Origin: Streptomyces sp. CG1
GTDB lineage: Bacteria; Actinomycetota; Actinomycetes; Streptomycetales; Streptomycetaceae
Reading direction: 5' to 3'
NCBI RefSeq assembly: GCF_041080625.1
Contig: NZ_CP163518.1
Coordinates: 2,170,001 to 2,234,000 of the forward strand
Length of the DNA: 64,000 nucleotides
The notes under the pieces were generated by a model. That model was not told where the DNA came from. It ran no database searches and saw only the letters and a program-made list of their open reading frames with translations. Below, in pieces: positions 61,186 to 64,000 of this stretch. Position 1 is the stretch's first letter; the number at the start of each line of letters is the position of its first letter. Both the position numbers and the translations under genes were made by a program.

Positions 61186-61300
61186 CTTGCGCTCCTTCGA
61201 AACTTTCGGAGTTGCCATGGAGAGGGAGTTGCGTGGAGAGGGTGCTGACCGATAGGAACCGGTCCGCCTCATGTCGCTGCTAGCCCACTGCAGATCGACC

Positions 61301-61330
61301 GAAACATTCGCCAGAAATCCCGAATGTTCC
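61301..61330. promoter_or_regulatory. Inverted repeat upstream of the broken ABC operon
   Basis: GAAACATTCG (61301-61310) and CGAATGTTCC (61321-61330) pair with one mismatch across 10 bp, about 115 bp upstream of the binding-protein gene. It looks like a sugar-regulator operator, but no regulator gene lies in the window. The rest of the 405-bp gap to the stress-protein gene holds nothing else clear. Confidence 0.45.
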
Positions 61331-61590
61331 GAACAGGGACTCTAGGAACGGGTGTGGGGAGCGTCGAGGTGTCGCGCAGAAGGTCTCGGGGGCGGAGCCG
61401 TGCCGGCCGCACGGCTCGGAAGGAGGGCTCGGGAAGACAACCCGGGAAGGGGGCGTGGAAAGAGACGGTCCGCCCGGCTGGTCGAATCGCCGGGACGGGA
61501 GTGGGATGGAAGGGAGGAAGCAAGGGCCTTGCAGGGCGGGCACGTCCACGCGCGAGACACCCGGCGTCGCCCGCGAGGAACGGTGGAGTG

Positions 61591-62121
61591 ATGTCCGGTT
61601 ACGACGCCTCGGTGGCCGCTCGGGTGGTGGTCGGTGTGAGCGGCTCCCTGGGCAGCGTCACGGCCCTGCGGCGGGCCACCGCGCTGGCCCGCCGGCTGGG
61701 AGCGGAACTGTGGCCCGTGCTGGCCTGGGAGCCGCCGGGCGGTGACCCCGCCGCGCGCCGCTCCCCCGCCGCCGGTCTGCTGATCGAGGACTGGCAGCGG
61801 CTCGCCAGACAGCGGCTGGCCGCCGTGCTCGACGAGATCTTCGGCGGGGACGCCCCCGGGGTGCCGATGCACGCGGTGGTCGTCCGCGGCGCCCCGGGCC
61901 CGGCGCTGGTGGCGACCGCGGACCGGGAGGACGACGTCCTGGTCGTGGGCGCGGGCCGACGCGGCCTGCAACGCGCCTTCTCGGGCCGGGTCTCCCGCCA
62001 CTGCCTGACCCACGCGGTCTGCCCGGTCCTCGCGGTGCCTCCGTCCCCGCTGGAGTCGGAACTGATGTCCGTACACCGGCGGTACACCTGGCATCTGCGC
62101 ATGGATATACGGGGGTTGTGA
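61591..62121 (+). CDS. Universal stress protein family
   Basis: 176 aa from the ATG at 61591. RVVVGVSGSLGSVTALRRAT begins the single USP domain; LVATADREDDVLVVGAGRRG, LQRAFSGRVSRHCLTHAVCP and VLAVPPSP give the ATP-site pattern GxG(R)xG..(F)xGxVSxxxxxH. It may bind ATP or adenosine. The 25-residue C-terminal tail is Arg/Tyr-rich. Single gene. Confidence 0.9.
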   Translation: MSGYDASVAARVVVGVSGSLGSVTALRRATALARRLGAELWPVLAWEPPGGDPAARRSPAAGLLIEDWQRLARQRLAAVLDEIFGGDAPGVPMHAVVVRGAPGPALVATADREDDVLVVGAGRRGLQRAFSGRVSRHCLTHAVCPVLAVPPSPLESELMSVHRRYTWHLRMDIRGL

Positions 62122-62144
62122 GGGCGGCGTTGGGGGCGGTGGGG

Positions 62145-62320
62145 CTTGGGGCCACGGGAGGCGTGTGGGCTGGGCCAGAGACGGCGGGGCTTGGGCCACG
62201 GGAGGCGTGCGGGCTGCGCCAGCGACGGTGCGGGCCTGGGCCACCGGAGGCGTGCGGGCCCGTGCGAGCTGCGCCAGCGACGGTGCGGGCCTGGGAAGGC
62301 TGCGCTGGAGACGGTACGCA
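62145..62320. repeat. About 45-bp tandem repeats, three to four copies
   Basis: Units start CTTGGGGCCACGGGAGGCGT, CTTGGGCCACGGGAGGCGTG, CCTGGGCCACCGGAGGCGTG and CCTGGGAAGGCTGC at 62145, 62190, 62235 and 62290. The first two are 45 bp and the third is 55 bp because of a 10-bp insertion. No reading frame with good coding character crosses them. Confidence 0.7.
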
Positions 62321-62445
62321 GTGGCTTCGGAGAGCCACACCAGAGACGGCAGGGACGTGGGGAGGCCGCGCCCGAAGGCGATGCGGGCTGGAAGCGCCGC
62401 GCCAGAGGCTGTGTCAGCTCGGGAAGGCCGCCGGGGAGGCAAACG

Positions 62446-62840
62446 CCGGAGAGCCCCCGAGCCATGGCCCCGGCGGGCGTACTGGGTCGCCCAGGTTCCT
62501 CGGGCGCACTAGGCCGGCCAGGGCGCCGAGGTCGGCCTCGGGCACGCTAAGGCCGACCGGGCGCACCACGGTCGCCTGGCGCACTGACGTCAGAAGGCCG
62601 CCGTGGCGGCAACACGCCGGGAAACCCCTGAGCCGTGGCCCCGGCGGGCATACCAGGTTCCTCGGGCGCAACTGGGCCGGCCAGGCACGCTGGAGTCGGC
62701 CTCGGGCACGCTGAGGCCGAACGGGCGCAGCACGGTCGCCGGGCGCGCTGAGATCAGAGGGTCGCCTTGGTGGCAGCGCGCCGGAGAGCCCCGGAGTCGC
62801 GGCGCTGCCGGGCGCCCCGGATCGCCCGGGTCGACGGGCG
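62446..62840. repeat. About 170-180-bp tandem repeat, two copies plus a partial third
   Basis: Copies begin near 62446, 62627 and 62788 (GCCGGAGAGCC, GCCGGGAAACC, GCCGGAGAGCC) and share landmarks: GGCCCCGGCGGGC, AGGTTCCTCGGGCGCA, GTCGGCCTCGGGCACGCT and the run CACGGTCGCC. The region is G+C-rich and probably non-coding. With the 45-bp array it fills most of the gap 62122-62975. Confidence 0.65.
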
Positions 62841-62975
62841 CACTGAGTCCCGGGGCGGGCCGCGGTCACCGGTTTCCCCCCTGCGCGCTCGGGTCCCGTC
62901 AAAATGCGTACGCCGGCCGTCAGGACGGCGTCAACGAACGCTCCGGCGGGGCCGGGGCTGTCTAACGTCTCCAGC

Positions 62976-63533
62976 ATGAAGCGCCGCGATGACACGCCGA
63001 CCCGGCCATCGGGCTCGCTCCCGGCCGGCGCCGTCGGTGTGGCGTACGACCGGGACTGGCGAGCGGACGTGCGCGCGGCGCTCCGCTACGCCGGTGTGCT
63101 GTTCGGGCTGCTGCTGTCCGTCGACTGGGCGGCCGGCTCCCTCGCCTGGTGGCGCGGCGCCCTCTGGGTCGTCCTCGCACTGCTGTTGCTGCTCGTCCTG
63201 TTCCCGGTGCGGGTGTCGGCCGGCGCGGGCTGGCTGGCCGTGCGGCGTCTGCTGGTCACCCGCCGGGTCCGTACCGATCTGCTGATCGCGGTGCGCCCGC
63301 TGGACGGCGTCGCACAGCGCCTGATCCTGCGGGACACCCTCGGCAACCGGGTCGAGATCGACCCCGCGGTCCTGATCCGCAACCCGAACCTCTGGTACCT
63401 GCTCGACGAGGGTGTACGGGTCTCCGAGGCGGCCGGCACCCTGCAGTGCGGCACGACGGCCCTGCACCGCCTCGCCCGCCAGGTCGACAGCGAGACGGCC
63501 CTGAGCGTGTTCCGGGTCTCCGGCATGGAGTGA
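62976..63533 (+). CDS. Small membrane protein, function unknown
   Basis: 185 aa from the ATG at 62976. A polar 30-residue start, then two hydrophobic segments (YAGVLFGLLLSVDWAAGSLA and ALWVVLALLLLLVLFPVRVS), then a soluble C-terminal domain (DTLGNRVEIDPAVLIRNPNL, GVRVSEAAGTLQCGTTALHR) that should face the cytoplasm. No family recognised. Confidence 0.78.
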   Translation: MKRRDDTPTRPSGSLPAGAVGVAYDRDWRADVRAALRYAGVLFGLLLSVDWAAGSLAWWRGALWVVLALLLLLVLFPVRVSAGAGWLAVRRLLVTRRVRTDLLIAVRPLDGVAQRLILRDTLGNRVEIDPAVLIRNPNLWYLLDEGVRVSEAAGTLQCGTTALHRLARQVDSETALSVFRVSGME

Positions 63534-63801
63534 GGTGGTGTTTTCGGCGCTCCGACAACATGACACTCGGTGGCCGTCCATGGGTCGACGCCCCAGCGAC
63601 TGACCTGAACGGCCGTGCTCCCGGCAAACCTCTCCGGCCTCACGTTCTTGATGCAGCTCTGCGCCTTCCGGGCCATTCTTAACGCAAGTTTGACGCCTTC
63701 CGCGCTCGGATCCGTGGGCCCAGACGTCACTCTCTGCATACGCTGGTGCCGCCGTCCGCGTGATGGCCGGAAAGAGCTGAGCCACACCCAGGAGCACGCC
63801 G
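63534..63801 (+). promoter_or_regulatory. 268-bp leader of the APC permease gene, structured
   Basis: GGCCGT (63572-63577) pairs with ACGGCC (63609-63614), and inside it GGTC (63583-63586) pairs with GACC (63602-63605). TTAACGCAAGTTTGACGCC follows near 63680. The layout suggests a structured 5' region, perhaps a riboswitch or promoter operator. No known class can be matched with confidence. Confidence 0.25.
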
Positions 63802-64000
63802 ATGGCCACAACCGAACACCCTCCTCCCAGTCGCCTGCGCAACTGGATGCTGGAGGGGCTGTCCGACATGGGCAAGCACGGCGGCCACACCGGGCCCCAC
63901 GCCGAACCCGAGCCCCCGCACAAGGGCCAGCGCTGGTGGCGCGTGATGTGCCTGACGGGTGTCGACTACTTCTCCACCCTCGGCTACCAGCCGGGCATCG
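63802..64000 (+). CDS. APC-family permease, N-terminus (continues beyond window)
   Basis: The ATG at 63802 has CAGGAG 7 bp upstream. A polar, His/Pro-rich cytoplasmic start (about 45 residues) leads to [23 protein letters not shown], which is the first membrane segment of amino acid/potassium APC permeases ([16 protein letters not shown] is typical). Only 66 codons are in the window. Confidence 0.85.
   Translation, partial: MATTEHPPPSRLRNWMLEGLSDMGKHGGHTGPHAEPEPPHKGQRWWRVMCLTGVDYFSTLGYQPGI

Noticed and set aside
62122..62975. CRISPR array or repeat protein gene
   Set aside because: Repeats are contiguous, degenerate and unequal in length, without unique spacers; no frame keeps coding character through all units.
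63534..63801. ydaO-type (c-di-AMP) riboswitch
   Set aside because: The position before a permease is suggestive, but the conserved core sequences could not be identified by eye.

Overview
The window looks like chromosome from a Streptomyces or a very close actinobacterium. GC is very high with extreme third-position bias, GTG and TTG starts are common, and many genes belong to families typical of the genus (DUF5999, HipA-like kinase with DUF3037, Tat/lipobox proteins, MocR and PadR regulators).

Left flank (1-9.4 kb): a Gfo/Idh/MocA oxidoreductase (cut by the window edge), an FAD monooxygenase divergent from a TetR regulator across three tandem palindromes, a small lipoprotein, a TPR-like protein, uracil-DNA glycosylase (ung), a family-5 solute-binding lipoprotein, two adjacent SDR/FabG reductases, and a DUF3037 gene coupled to a HipA-like kinase gene.

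Accessory block (about 9.39-40.34 kb): a decayed composite element inserted in the 5' end of the HipA-like gene. An 82-bp perfect direct repeat (9305-9386 and 40262-40343) marks the ends. The left copy gives the kinase gene a new start, and the original first 33 codons remain stranded at 40.3 kb. Inside are two wrecked tyrosine recombinases (one with an inverted catalytic block), a frameshifted excisionase-like gene, an intact 1148-aa membrane nSTAND/WD40 protein, remnants of IS1380, IS701 (two) and IS630, a phage head-tail/tail module with many frameshifts and a truncated tape measure, two intact secreted proteins including an S1 protease, primase-polymerase pieces, a degenerate tRNA-like sequence, an intact DUF4157 (eCIS-associated) protein, a damaged glycine-rich secreted protein, an intact reductase of the RibD/DHFR type, a DnaB helicase directly downstream of a DciA-like gene, and a NAD(P)-binding protein divergent from an AraC regulator. 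The element is probably immobile, but several cargo genes are intact.

Right flank (40.4-64 kb): ordinary chromosome. It holds a Rieske lipoprotein, an isochorismatase-like protein, two FMN-binding PNPOx-type proteins, LysR/EamA and MocR/PNPOx divergent pairs, two more EamA transporters, a Clp-N protein, an SRPBCC protein, PadR and MerR regulators each divergent from a membrane protein, PhzF, a CPBP protease-like protein, a glutamate-cysteine ligase family enzyme, a sugar ABC operon in which all three genes are broken, a universal stress protein, a repeat-rich 0.8-kb stretch, a small membrane protein and the start of an APC permease.

All functional calls come from reading the sequence. No database search was run. 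Frameshifts are clustered in the element and in one ABC operon, while neighbouring genes are intact. This favours real decay over general sequencing error, but raw reads are needed to settle it.
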